58,452 nt of DNA from Peptococcaceae bacterium. GTDB lineage: Bacteria; Bacillota; Desulfitobacteriia; Desulfitobacteriales; Desulfitobacteriaceae. Position 1 is the stretch's first letter, and each line of letters opens with the position of its first letter. Both the position numbers and the translations under genes were made by a program. The DNA is taken from the NCBI GenBank assembly GCA_031289815.1, contig JAITOS010000043.1, forward strand, positions 1 through 58,452, read 5' to 3'. Below the pieces are notes generated by a model. It was not told where the DNA came from, did no database searches, and saw only the letters and a program-made list of their open reading frames with translations. Below, piece by piece: positions 39,995 through 49,005 of the stretch.

Positions 39995-41200
39995 TCAATT
40001 TAAATTCCTTACCCGTTCCGCCTGTTGAATAATATCGGTAATGCGTACTCCAAAGGATTCGTTCATCACCACCACTTCACATTTAGCGATCAGCTTGCCG
40101 TTCACGATCATATCCACCGGTTCGCCCGCCAATCTGTCAAGTTCGATGACTGAACCGGGACCCAACGCCAGAATATCCTTAATCGTCTTTTTGGCCTTGC
40201 CTAATTCAATACTCAATTGCAGCGGCACGTCCAGGATAAGACCCAGATTATCCGGAACCGCTCCCGTATACCCCGGCTGCAAAGGAGTAAATTGCGCCGG
40301 TTGCACCGAAGCGGGCGGTACGCCGTAGGCGGATGGCGAAGGCGGTATATAGCCGTATCCTCCCGTTCCCGTTGTTTCCGCCAAGGTCGCCGACGCTTCC
40401 ACTCTGGAAGGTTCATTGGGAGGAGGCGTCATCTCCAGCGACATTTCCGGCGGGCCGCCCGGCGGCATAGTGGACGCTTCAATCTGACTGGCTTCCAGCA
40501 TCAGTTTGCTGACAATATGTCTCGCTACGCTTACCGGAAAAACCTGAACCAGCGTACTGTCGATCACCGTTCCCACCACCATGCGGAAAGACACGCGAAC
40601 CATCTCTTCATTCCCGGTAAAATGAGTGCCCTGCGCTTCCGACAGATCGCACAGTTCTAACTCCGGCGGCGTAATATCCACCGCCTCATTAAACATCTGC
40701 GACATCGACGTCGCCGCCGAACCCATCATTTGGTTCATCGCTTCCGAAATCCCGCTGATCTGCAATTCTGTAAGTTCGGCGGAATCAATCTTCCCTTCTC
40801 CCCCCATCATCAGATCAACGATAATCGCCCCGTCCTTTTGGGAAAGGATCATCAGATTGGAGCCCTCGATTCCCATTCTGTACTTGACGTTCACAATCAC
40901 GCACGGTAACGGATAGGCCTGACGGATGCTTTCCGTGTTCGTGACATCTACTTTCGGCGTCGTGATTTCCACTTTTTTATTTAACAGCAGGGACAGGGTC
41001 GTAGCGGCCGTCCCCATGGAAATATTCGCAATTTCTCCCAAAGCGTCCAATTCCATCGTTGACAGCGCTCCCATATCTTGCGCGGCGGCTTGTCCGGCTG
41101 GCTGTTCAAACGACGGGGCCGTCCCCTCATCCGCTTTTGCTTCATCGCCGCCCCCAAGCAAAGCGTCGATTTCTTCCTGGGATAGCATTCCACTGTTCAT
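39995..41200 (-). CDS. fliY: Motor switch phosphatase FliY (FliN fusion)
   Basis: The 401-aa protein has an N-terminal CheY-P-binding peptide (MLSQEEIDALLGG). A CheC-like phosphatase domain with two Glu/Asn helices follows (ALGEIANISMGTAATTLSLLL and ISEAMNQMMGSAATSMSQMF). A Pro-rich linker (about 255-310) leads to a C-terminal FliN domain (LDVPLQLSIELGKAKKTIKDILALGPGSVIELD...NESFGVRITDI). It removes phosphate from CheY-P at the switch and builds the C-ring. Confidence 0.95.
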   Translation of the reverse strand: MNSGMLSQEEIDALLGGGDEAKADEGTAPSFEQPAGQAAAQDMGALSTMELDALGEIANISMGTAATTLSLLLNKKVEITTPKVDVTNTESIRQAYPLPCVIVNVKYRMGIEGSNLMILSQKDGAIIVDLMMGGEGKIDSAELTELQISGISEAMNQMMGSAATSMSQMFNEAVDITPPELELCDLSEAQGTHFTGNEEMVRVSFRMVVGTVIDSTLVQVFPVSVARHIVSKLMLEASQIEASTMPPGGPPEMSLEMTPPPNEPSRVEASATLAETTGTGGYGYIPPSPSAYGVPPASVQPAQFTPLQPGYTGAVPDNLGLILDVPLQLSIELGKAKKTIKDILALGPGSVIELDRLAGEPVDMIVNGKLIAKCEVVVMNESFGVRITDIIQQAERVRNLN

Positions 41201-41201
41201 C

Positions 41202-42185
41202 TTAATCCCTTCCTTCCGTAATGACTTCCGTTAATTTCACCGCCAGCCGCCCGCCGTGTAAGCCTGGTATTCCCTGAAATTTAATGAAATTCCCCACCGA
41301 CACCGGCAACGGTTCCTGCACCAATTGATTCAGTGGAATGATATCCCCCGGCGTCAGTTCCAGCAAATCCTTGACGGTAATCTCCGCCTTCCCCAAACAA
41401 GTAGACATATCAATCATGGCGTGCTCGATATTGTGCCGGATTTGAACGGCTTGCGCCGGCGATCTTTCTTTGGCCTGGGTAGAAAACAGGAAAAATGTAC
41501 TCAGCTTGCCAAGAATCGGTTCCATCGCCAGATACGGAAAACAAATATTCAGCATTCCCACCGTATCTCCGATCGTGATCTCCAGCGTCGCCAGCACGAT
41601 CATTTCATTCGGCGCGATAATCTGAGTAAACTGGGGATTCGTTTCCATCGCCACCAGCTGCGGTTCAAACTGAGCGACCTCGTTCCAGGCCTCAGCGTTC
41701 AATTGGATGACGTGCAACAACCGCTGCTCGATGATGATGCGTTCGATCTCCGTCAAAGCCCGGTTCCGCTCGGAAGACTGCCCTGAGCCGCCCAGCAAAC
41801 GCTCGATAATCGCGAAAGCAATGGAAGGACTCATCTCCATCAGCATATTGCCTTCCAGGGGATTAAACTTAAACACCCCCAGAATCGTCGGATTCGGCAA
41901 AGAACGAATGAACTCATCATACGTGATTTGCTCAATCGATACAACCTTCATATCAATCGGCACGTGCAAATGCGCTGTAAAATAGCTGGTAAGCGCGCGG
42001 CAATAATTCTCATGAATGTTTTGCAGCGTTCGGATCTGATCTTTAGAAAACTTATTCGGACGCTTAAAATCATACACACGAATGCGCTGCTGCTTGTTCG
42101 ATTTGATTTCCTCCGCGTCAACCTGCCCGTCAGACAACGCGTTCAATAATGCATCGATTTCATTTTGCGATAAAACATCAGCCAT
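41202..42185 (-). CDS. fliM: Flagellar motor switch protein FliM
   Basis: The 327-aa protein starts with the CheY-binding peptide MADVLSQNEIDALLNAL. A middle CheC-like domain without the catalytic residues follows, with the conserved GGSG loop (LLGGSGQSSERNRALTEIE). The C-terminal FliN-like domain contains AEITVKDLLELTPGDIIPLNQLVQEPLPVSVGN. One nucleotide separates its stop from fliY. Confidence 0.96.
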   Translation of the reverse strand: MADVLSQNEIDALLNALSDGQVDAEEIKSNKQQRIRVYDFKRPNKFSKDQIRTLQNIHENYCRALTSYFTAHLHVPIDMKVVSIEQITYDEFIRSLPNPTILGVFKFNPLEGNMLMEMSPSIAFAIIERLLGGSGQSSERNRALTEIERIIIEQRLLHVIQLNAEAWNEVAQFEPQLVAMETNPQFTQIIAPNEMIVLATLEITIGDTVGMLNICFPYLAMEPILGKLSTFFLFSTQAKERSPAQAVQIRHNIEHAMIDMSTCLGKAEITVKDLLELTPGDIIPLNQLVQEPLPVSVGNFIKFQGIPGLHGGRLAVKLTEVITEGRD

Positions 42186-42218
42186 AAAATCTCCCCTTTA
42201 GAACATCCCCTCTGGAAT

Positions 42219-42635
42219 TTACTGATAGACATAGGTTGTAAATAAGACGTTCTGAACCATCTGGCCGCTAACCTCATTCAATTGGGTCAACAGTTCCTGA
42301 CGCAATTTCTCAATGGCCTCCTGGGTCGTTACATCCGTCACCGATTTACCCGTCATCACGGAAATGACCCGATCTCTCAGAAAAGCCTCCTTGGCGGTCA
42401 GCTGTTCCGCGGATTTTTCGTCCACCCCTTCGAGCGAGATATTCATCTTAAAGTACGACCCGCCTTTTAAGTTGATGGTAAAATCCCCGATCGAAACGAC
42501 CGGCCCGTCTTTGTGCGGCTTCACCGCGTCCTCGCTGCTCCCTAAAAACTTGGGGCCGACGACAAAAGCTCCCAGCGCGACCGAAGCGATAATAATAACA
42601 ACCAGGACCAGAATCATGACTAATTTGTTTTTCAT
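42219..42635 (-). CDS. fliL: Flagellar basal-body-associated protein FliL
   Basis: This 138-aa protein has one N-terminal membrane helix (about residues 4-26) and a stomatin-like extracytoplasmic domain with SIGDFTINLKGGSYFKMNISLE and AFLRDRVISVMTGKSVTDVTTQEAIEKLRQELL. FliL rings the stator and supports torque. Lies between flbD and fliM. Confidence 0.93.
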   Translation of the reverse strand: MKNKLVMILVLVVIIIASVALGAFVVGPKFLGSSEDAVKPHKDGPVVSIGDFTINLKGGSYFKMNISLEGVDEKSAEQLTAKEAFLRDRVISVMTGKSVTDVTTQEAIEKLRQELLTQLNEVSGQMVQNVLFTTYVYQ

Positions 42636-42654
42636 AACAGTTTATCTCTCCAAT

Positions 42655-42870
42655 TCACAGAATCAGTTCTTCTTCTCTGGATTTTATCTCAGGATGGCAG
42701 CGCCGGCGAAATTTGGCAATCCGTTCGATCAGCGTCTCCAGTGATTCCGTTAAAATATACCGGTTCCCGGTGGTCAGCATCACTACCGTATCCGGCGTCG
42801 CTTCCATCGTTTCGATCAAATCACTGTTAATGACAAACTGTTTTCCGTTCAGACGCGTCACATAAATCAA
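42655..42870 (-). CDS. flbD: FlbD-family flagellar protein
   Basis: The protein has 71 aa from a TTG at 42868-42870, which follows AGGTGATCTT. It reads MIYVTRLNGKQFVINSDLIETMEATPDTVVML, the FlbD (SwrD) pattern. In Bacillus SwrD increases flagellar torque. The C-terminus carries an extra basic tail (KFRRRCHPEIKSREEE). It overlaps the fliJ stop by 4 nt. Confidence 0.88.
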   Translation of the reverse strand: MIYVTRLNGKQFVINSDLIETMEATPDTVVMLTTGNRYILTESLETLIERIAKFRRRCHPEIKSREEELIL

Positions 42871-43325
42871 AAGATCACCTCTTTTTTTTGAAGTTGGTAC
42901 AGGATCTGCCCTGTTTCGTCCAAAATCTTTTGTTCTTTTTTCTGTTCTTCTTCCAGGAAAGCCCGCCATTGCTTTTCTTTCAGCCGTTTTAACTTTTCTA
43001 CTTCCCTGTTGGCCTCCAACACCGCCTGTCTGGCTTCAATCACGACTTCTTCTTGTTTCTTCATCTGCTCTTGCGCGGACCGCAAGCTCTGATCACATCG
43101 CTGCGTATAGGCCTGCCACCTTCCCAATTCCGCGGGGGCTGTCTGTCCGGCCGCTTTCTTTTCCCGCAGCGCGTCCCGCAGGCGCTTTTGCCACATCCAC
43201 TGGTTTTCCTTGAACGCATTGAGTTTTTGAAGTTCTTCGGCCAGTCGCTGTTCCGTCCGCTGCAACGCTTGATCCGCTAATTTCAGACTGGCCCGCAACC
43301 GAAAACGAAAAACCGCCAAAGTCAA
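42867..43325 (-). CDS. fliJ: Flagellar export protein FliJ
   Basis: The protein has about 150 aa and is almost wholly a charged antiparallel coiled coil (FRFRLRASLKLADQALQRTEQRLAEEL...EVEKLKRLKEKQWRAFLEEEQKKEQKILDE), the FliJ pattern. It acts as the stalk of the FliI ATPase ring, linking it to FlhA. The start is one of two TTG codons, at 43325 or 43319; the second has GGAGG at better spacing. Confidence 0.88.
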   Translation of the reverse strand: MTLAVFRFRLRASLKLADQALQRTEQRLAEELQKLNAFKENQWMWQKRLRDALREKKAAGQTAPAELGRWQAYTQRCDQSLRSAQEQMKKQEEVVIEARQAVLEANREVEKLKRLKEKQWRAFLEEEQKKEQKILDETGQILYQLQKKEVIF

Positions 43326-43335
43326 CCTCCCCCTT

Positions 43336-44634
43336 TCAGATGATCGAACCCATCATCGCCAGCGTAGCTTCCAGGGTTGAGCTCTCCGCCACCTCTTGAC
43401 ACAAGAACGCGTTAATCCCGTCAATATGTTCAATCGCCGCGTCAATGCGCGAATTACTCCCTTTGACATAAGCGCCGATATCGATCAAATCCTTGGCATC
43501 CTGATATACCGCCAAGTATTCGCGCATTTGCCAGGCTCTCGTTTTATGCTCTTCATCAATGATATCGTTCATCACCCTACTGACCGAGCGTAGAATATCG
43601 ATCGCCGGATAGTGGTTTTGCACCGCCAAGTCTCTCGTTAAGACAATATGTCCGTCTAATATCCCCCGGACGGCGTCCGCAATCGGTTCGTTATGATCAT
43701 CCCCGTCCACCAAGACGGTATAAAGACCGGTTATGCTTCCCCGCTGTGCCATTCCTGAGCGTTCTAGCAGTTTCGGCAGCAGGGCGAATACAGACGGCGG
43801 ATAGCCCCTGGTCGCAGGCGGTTCTCCCGCTGTCAGCCCCACTTCCCGCTGCGCCATCGCAAAGCGGGTTACGGAATCCATCATCAGCAGAACGTCCTTC
43901 CCCTGATCCCGATAGTATTCGGCAATCGCCGTCGCGGTAAAGGCGGCTTTCAGCCGGATCAAGGCCGGTTGATCCGAGGTAGCAATCACAATCACCGATT
44001 TTGCCAGCCCCTCCGCGCCCAGATCTTTTTCTATAAAATCCCGCAATTCCCGTCCGCGTTCGCCCACTAAAGCGATCACATTGACTTCCGCGACGGTATT
44101 TCGGGCCATCATTCCCAGTAAGGTACTCTTTCCAACCCCGGAACCGGCGAATATGCCCAACCGCTGTCCCCGTCCAATCGACAATAACCCGTCAACCGCG
44201 CGTACCCCGACGCTCAGCGTCTCTTTTATACGGGGACGGGCAAAAGCGCTGGGAGGAGCATTTTGTAACGGATAGCTTTTCTCCACCAATAACGGCTTGC
44301 CGTCAAGCGGTTCGCCCAATCCGTTCAAGACCCGTCCGAGCAGTCTGGGGCCGACATGGACGCTCAGCTTATGCCGGTTGGGGATCACCCGGTCTCCCGG
44401 ACTGATTCCCGTCAATTCTCCTAACGGCATCAGCAGGGTCGTCGCGCCTCGAAATCCTACCACTTCCGCCGGAATCTTTTCCCCGTCCTGATTCACCACA
44501 TGGCAGTATTCTCCCACACCCGTGCGCGGCCCGGCGGCTTCGATCATCAGACCGACGATCTTCGTCACCAAGCCCAGCTCAGCGATCGAATCCAGCTCTT
44601 CAGTTTTCGCCGCCAGCTCCATCCACTTCTCCAT
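43336..44634 (-). CDS. fliI: Flagellar export ATPase FliI
   Basis: This 432-aa F1-beta-like ATPase has Walker A GIFAGSGVGKSTLLGMM, Walker B DVLLMMDSVTRFAMAQRE, and GERGRELRDFIE. It energises unfolding and delivery of export substrates with FliH and FliJ. Its start overlaps the fliH stop by 35 nt. Confidence 0.96.
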   Translation of the reverse strand: MEKWMELAAKTEELDSIAELGLVTKIVGLMIEAAGPRTGVGEYCHVVNQDGEKIPAEVVGFRGATTLLMPLGELTGISPGDRVIPNRHKLSVHVGPRLLGRVLNGLGEPLDGKPLLVEKSYPLQNAPPSAFARPRIKETLSVGVRAVDGLLSIGRGQRLGIFAGSGVGKSTLLGMMARNTVAEVNVIALVGERGRELRDFIEKDLGAEGLAKSVIVIATSDQPALIRLKAAFTATAIAEYYRDQGKDVLLMMDSVTRFAMAQREVGLTAGEPPATRGYPPSVFALLPKLLERSGMAQRGSITGLYTVLVDGDDHNEPIADAVRGILDGHIVLTRDLAVQNHYPAIDILRSVSRVMNDIIDEEHKTRAWQMREYLAVYQDAKDLIDIGAYVKGSNSRIDAAIEHIDGINAFLCQEVAESSTLEATLAMMGSII

Positions 44635-45484
44635 CGGTTGACCCCTTTTTCTTCTCTAATTCCTCTTTCAGCAGCTGCTCCATCCGGTCTAACTGGACGT
44701 GTAAACGCGCGTCAAACAATCCCTCGCTGCACGTCAGGTAGCAATCGCCCCGCTCCAGCGTTTCATCCGCCGCCCACGAGATTCCCGCCAACGCCTGATC
44801 ATCCAGCGCCGCGAGCATTTCGGCGTCCGAAGGCGCTACGTGAATATACCAGCCTTCGCGATCCCGCGGCAGTAAGCTCAGCGCCCGGACGATCTGCAGC
44901 AGGCGTTCCGGTTCGATCGCTAAACTGCCGCGCAAAATCCGTTCCGCCATCTTTTTCGCTAACTGCAATAAAACCGCGTCTTGTTTCTCAAATTCCAGCC
45001 GCACAGCCTTTTGCGCCAAGGCCAAGCACTGAGCCGCCTGTTCGAGCTTCTCCCGCGTTTCTGTTTGAGCCGCCTGTAAGCCGTCCTGGTATCCCGTTTC
45101 CTGATATTGGGGATAGACCGCCAGCCTTGTCTCCTGTCTTACTTCTTCACGCAGGCGCTCCACACCTTCCCGCGCTTGTTCGAGCAATTGCTCCGCTTTC
45201 TCCCGCGCCTCCTGCAACAGCCTCGACGCCTCGCTCTCCGCCGTAGCGATAATATGGTCGGCCTGTTCGCTGGCTTTGAGCACCAATTCCTCCCGGATCG
45301 CCGTCAGCTTTCTTCCTTCTTCTTCCTCCGCGGCAACGGCTTCTTCCTGATGATCCTCCCGCGTTTCCTCACGGGCAAACAAGGTAAATTCCAAGGCGTC
45401 AAAATCGATCAGACGCGGCTGAGCGACTTCTATCAGGCCATTTTTAACAATACGGGAATTAGTAAACAATTTCATCGACGCCAC
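44600..45484 (-). CDS. fliH: Flagellar assembly protein FliH
   Basis: This 294-aa protein has a long Glu/Ala/Gln-rich helical middle (about residues 55-150) and a C-terminal V-ATPase-E-like domain with LAKKMAERILRGSLAIEPERLLQIVRALSLLPRDREGWYIHVAPSDAEML. FliH is the peripheral stalk that ties FliI to the C-ring. It overlaps fliG by 26 nt. Confidence 0.9.
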   Translation of the reverse strand: MASMKLFTNSRIVKNGLIEVAQPRLIDFDALEFTLFAREETREDHQEEAVAAEEEEGRKLTAIREELVLKASEQADHIIATAESEASRLLQEAREKAEQLLEQAREGVERLREEVRQETRLAVYPQYQETGYQDGLQAAQTETREKLEQAAQCLALAQKAVRLEFEKQDAVLLQLAKKMAERILRGSLAIEPERLLQIVRALSLLPRDREGWYIHVAPSDAEMLAALDDQALAGISWAADETLERGDCYLTCSEGLFDARLHVQLDRMEQLLKEELEKKKGSTDGEVDGAGGEN

Positions 45485-46481
45485 CTCGCGATATCACAAT
45501 CGCCCCTGTTTCTTCCAATTTTCGAATCACTTTAACAATACGCTGCTGCGCTTCTTCCACATCGCGCACTCTGACCGGGCCCATGAACTCGATATCTTCT
45601 TTGAGCATCTGTGAAGCGCGGGACGACATGTTGTTTTGAACCTTCTGCGCCACTTCCGGGTTGGTTCCCTTCAAGGCCAGCGCCAAATCCTTGGTCTCGA
45701 TCTCGCGCAGGATCAGTTGAACGCCGCGATCGTCCAGGGTGATAATATCTTCAAAGACAAACATCTGCCGTTTAATCTGTTCGGCCAGATCCGAATCATC
45801 GGTTTCCAGCGTATCCATCACCGTCTTTAAGGTGCCAGGATCCGCCCGGTTCAACAGATTCACCACGCACTGGATGCCACCCAGAACCGTGTAATCCGTT
45901 AAGGCCAGACTGGAAATCTTGCGTTCCAGCACATTTTCTATTTCTTTCAAAACTTCCGGATTGGTGCGCCCCATAATAGCGATCCGCTTCGTCACATCGG
46001 CCTGCATCTCCAACGGTAAATTAGCCAGCAATACCGCCGCCTTATCCGGCGCCATATAAGACATGATCAAGGCGATTGTTTGCGGATGCTCCCCTTGGAT
46101 AAAGGACGCCAATTGATTGGGATCGGTTCGGCGCACCATGTCAAAAGGCCGCATCTTCAAGGAAGAAGAAAGTTTAGCGATAATTTCAAAAGCTTTTTGC
46201 TGCCCTAAAGCGCGTTCCAGCACATCCCGCGCATAATCCACCCCGCCTTGGGCGATATAATCGTTGGCCATGCACATCTGATGAAACTCTTCGATCACCT
46301 GATCCCGCGTCTCCGGTGAAACCTTACGCATATTCGCCATCTCCAGCGTAAGCTGCTCGATTTCGTTTTCACTCATGTTCTTGATGACCTGCGCTGAATT
46401 TTCAGGACCCAGCGACACCAAGAGAACCGCGGCTTTTTGTAAGCCTGACAAGGATTGACCGCTTGCGCTTGCATTACTCAT
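45459..46481 (-). CDS. fliG: Flagellar motor switch protein FliG
   Basis: This 340-aa protein has the N-terminal FliF-binding domain, the EHPQTIAL motif (SFIQGEHPQTIALIMSYM), and the charged C-terminal torque helix VLRE-like region (MFVFEDIITLDDRGVQLILREIETKDLALALKGTNPE). It transmits torque from the MotAB stators. One nucleotide follows the fliF stop. Confidence 0.96.
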   Translation of the reverse strand: MSNASASGQSLSGLQKAAVLLVSLGPENSAQVIKNMSENEIEQLTLEMANMRKVSPETRDQVIEEFHQMCMANDYIAQGGVDYARDVLERALGQQKAFEIIAKLSSSLKMRPFDMVRRTDPNQLASFIQGEHPQTIALIMSYMAPDKAAVLLANLPLEMQADVTKRIAIMGRTNPEVLKEIENVLERKISSLALTDYTVLGGIQCVVNLLNRADPGTLKTVMDTLETDDSDLAEQIKRQMFVFEDIITLDDRGVQLILREIETKDLALALKGTNPEVAQKVQNNMSSRASQMLKEDIEFMGPVRVRDVEEAQQRIVKVIRKLEETGAIVISRGGVDEIVY

Positions 46482-46482
46482 C

Positions 46483-48078
46483 TTACTTGTCCTCCGTCAG
46501 CCAAGTTTTCACCAAATTGGCCACATCATCCGGATTATTATGGGCATAAATATTTACGGATTCTCTGATCTTCTGTTTTTCAATCTCGTCCGCTGATTTC
46601 TGCTGCTTCTCTTCCATCCTGGCTTGCGCCTCCGCCTCAGCCTCCGCTTGAGCGTTGAGCAATTCTTGCGTGAGGTTGATATCCAGCGGATCCATTTCCT
46701 CATCAAGCACCGGTTCCTCAGCGCGCTTCGCCCGCCGACGTCTGATCCAGAAGATCAGCAGAGCGATCAAACAGAGCGCTCCCACCGCGCCGATTTCCAA
46801 ATATCTCAATAATCGCTGTCTGGCCGCCGCTTCCAGCATCGCCTGTTCGATCTGTTGCTGATCCAGCTTATTGAACGGAATGGCCGCCACTTCAATCTGA
46901 TCGCCGCGATCCTGAACCAAGCCCGCCGCCCGGGCTACGATCGCCTCGATTTGCGCCGTCGTCGTCTGCCGCACCACGCTATTCTCCGAGTCCACCAATA
47001 CGGAAATCGACAGGCGTTCAATCGCTCCGGGATTCACGATCTGTTCCCGCTGGGTCTGATCGTTATTATAATTTTCCGTGAGACTGTTTGCCGAATGGTC
47101 GTAAGTGCCAGCGGCGAGCGGACTCGTATAGCCTGGGATATTGGTGACTCCGCCCGGAGCCGCTCCCAGATCGCCGCTGGTCGTAGTTTCACTGGTTTGC
47201 TGTCTGCTGACCAGCGCCCCCGCGCCATACAGCTGCTCGATGATCTTGACCTGATCATAATCCAGCGCCGCGTTGACCCTGACCACCACGCTGTCCGCCC
47301 CTAAAACACGTTCCAGCATCGACAGAATGGATCGCTGTAAGGCGCTTTCAATCATTTGCTGCTGCTGGAATTGCGTCGCGTTGAGCTTCACCGGATTACT
47401 TTTGTTTTCTAAAACCTCCGAGAGAATATTGCCGGAAGTATCCAGAATGGTCACATTCTCCACAGTCAGCCCTTCCACCGAGCCAGCCAGCAGATTGGCG
47501 ATCCCCTGAATCGCTTCTTCCTCAAAGACTGTTCCCTGCGCGATCTTTAAGGTCGCCGTCGTGGTCGCCGGTCGGCTCTGTTCCGAAAACAGAGACTGCT
47601 CCGGCTGAACAATATGCACGCGGGCGTCCTGCACCCCGTTCAGGGTCTTGAGGGTACTTTCCAATTCATTCTGCAAGGCCAAAACATACCGGATTTTCCG
47701 GTCGGAATCCGTCTCCCCTAATCGCATTTGATTCAGATAATCAAAACTGAATTTGCTTTCCGCGGGCAGGCCGTTATTCGCCAACGTCAGTCTCGCCGAA
47801 GCGGCTTCCTGCTGTTTTACCAAAATCGTTGATCCGCCATCTCCCAACTGATATGTAATACCCAATTCCGACAACTTAGCCGTGATTGACCCGGCCTCCG
47901 TATCGGACAGCTTCGTAAAGAGGGGGACATATTGCGGTGTATTCGCCCAGAAAATGAGCGTCGTAAGCAAAGCCAATACAAGAAGAGGAGCGGCAATGGT
48001 GATGATTCTTTGCGGGCGGGACAGCTTATTCCAGAATTCCTTCACCGTATCTCTCACCATAGCCCATGAAAATTTCAT
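46483..48078 (-). CDS. fliF: Flagellar MS-ring protein FliF
   Basis: This 531-aa protein has two membrane helices (about residues 24-45 and 430-448) flanking the periplasmic ring-building motifs (YVPLFTKLSDTEAGSITAKLSELGITYQL...). The C-terminal cytoplasmic tail, ending NIYAHNNPDDVANLVKTWL, binds FliG. A short Glu/Ala repeat (QAEAEAEAQARMEEKQ) precedes the tail. Confidence 0.96.
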   Translation of the reverse strand: MKFSWAMVRDTVKEFWNKLSRPQRIITIAAPLLVLALLTTLIFWANTPQYVPLFTKLSDTEAGSITAKLSELGITYQLGDGGSTILVKQQEAASARLTLANNGLPAESKFSFDYLNQMRLGETDSDRKIRYVLALQNELESTLKTLNGVQDARVHIVQPEQSLFSEQSRPATTTATLKIAQGTVFEEEAIQGIANLLAGSVEGLTVENVTILDTSGNILSEVLENKSNPVKLNATQFQQQQMIESALQRSILSMLERVLGADSVVVRVNAALDYDQVKIIEQLYGAGALVSRQQTSETTTSGDLGAAPGGVTNIPGYTSPLAAGTYDHSANSLTENYNNDQTQREQIVNPGAIERLSISVLVDSENSVVRQTTTAQIEAIVARAAGLVQDRGDQIEVAAIPFNKLDQQQIEQAMLEAAARQRLLRYLEIGAVGALCLIALLIFWIRRRRAKRAEEPVLDEEMDPLDINLTQELLNAQAEAEAEAQARMEEKQQKSADEIEKQKIRESVNIYAHNNPDDVANLVKTWLTEDK

Positions 48079-48141
48079 TTTACGCTCCTCCTTTCTTCAA
48101 GAATCTTTTTTCACCATGTGATTTTATACTCCCCCGTCTTC

Positions 48142-48462
48142 TTAAATCTGCATTCGCATCACTTCGTTATAGGCGTCCAGAATCTTATTGCGGACTTCCA
48201 CGGTCAGCGATAAGGAAAGTTGCGCTTTCTGCAAAGCAATGATCGCCGTATGGGCGTCCTCAATTTGACCCGTCGCCATGCCAACGGCCGCCACATCCCC
48301 TTCTTTCTGCAAGGCGTCCACCTGGATCAGCGCGTCGTTTAGCATCTGCGCGAAGTCGTTTCCCGCCTTTTGCAGGCCTCCCTTTTCCATAGTCACCGGC
48401 TCAGCCGTTCCGAAAGAACGCAACGGCGCGAACGGCGCCAACATTCCCAGCGTGATATCCAT
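48142..48462 (-). CDS. fliE: Hook-basal body adaptor FliE
   Basis: This 106-aa protein contains DFAQMLNDALIQVDALQKEGDVAAVGMATGQIEDAHTAIIALQKAQLSLSLTVEVRNKILDAYNEVMRMQI, the FliE pattern, with the standard C-terminus. FliE joins the MS-ring/export gate to the rod. It lies between flgC and fliF. Confidence 0.94.
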   Translation of the reverse strand: MDITLGMLAPFAPLRSFGTAEPVTMEKGGLQKAGNDFAQMLNDALIQVDALQKEGDVAAVGMATGQIEDAHTAIIALQKAQLSLSLTVEVRNKILDAYNEVMRMQI

Positions 48463-48494
48463 CGATCCATCCTCTTTTCTATCTGTCTATTTGT

Positions 48495-48998
48495 CTATCT
48501 TCCTATTTCCAAGGCCTTCAAAAACATTGATTTACTGGCGTTCAGAGCGGTTACATTCGCTTCATACGAGCGGGAAGCGGAAATCATATTCACCATTTCC
48601 ATGACAATATCCACATTCGGATAGCGCACATAGCCGACCGGAACTTCCGGATCTCCTTCGGCCGCCGCGTCGGGCGAACTCGGATCGTATTCCAATTTAA
48701 ACGGAATCGGATCTTCCACAATCGCCGCCACCTGAACTCCGGTTCCGACGCCCATTCCCGCGGCGATTCCGCTCCGCCGACTTAACGCTTGATTTAAAAC
48801 GCCGGCAAACCCCGACGCCTCCGGCCTCGGTATGAAAATCGCCTCCTGTCGGCGGTACGGAATCTGACTGCCGGCCGCCGTCGTCCTGCCGGTACGGGTG
48901 GTACTGATATTGGCGATATTGCTGGAAATCAGATCCAATCGCAGTCTCTGCGCTGTTAATCCCGACGCGCTGGCGTCTATCCCTCCAAATAACCCCAT
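48495..48998 (-). CDS. flgC: Flagellar basal-body rod protein FlgC
   Basis: This 167-aa protein has the N-terminal FGGIDASASGLTAQRLRLDLISSNIANISTTRT and the C-terminal DPEVPVGYVRYPNVDIVMEMVNMISASRSYEANVTALNASKSMFLKALEIGR, the FlgC pattern. It is normally preceded by flgB; here cheB is directly upstream (7-nt gap). Confidence 0.95.
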   Translation of the reverse strand: MGLFGGIDASASGLTAQRLRLDLISSNIANISTTRTGRTTAAGSQIPYRRQEAIFIPRPEASGFAGVLNQALSRRSGIAAGMGVGTGVQVAAIVEDPIPFKLEYDPSSPDAAAEGDPEVPVGYVRYPNVDIVMEMVNMISASRSYEANVTALNASKSMFLKALEIGR

Positions 48999-49005
48999 CG
49001 TATTT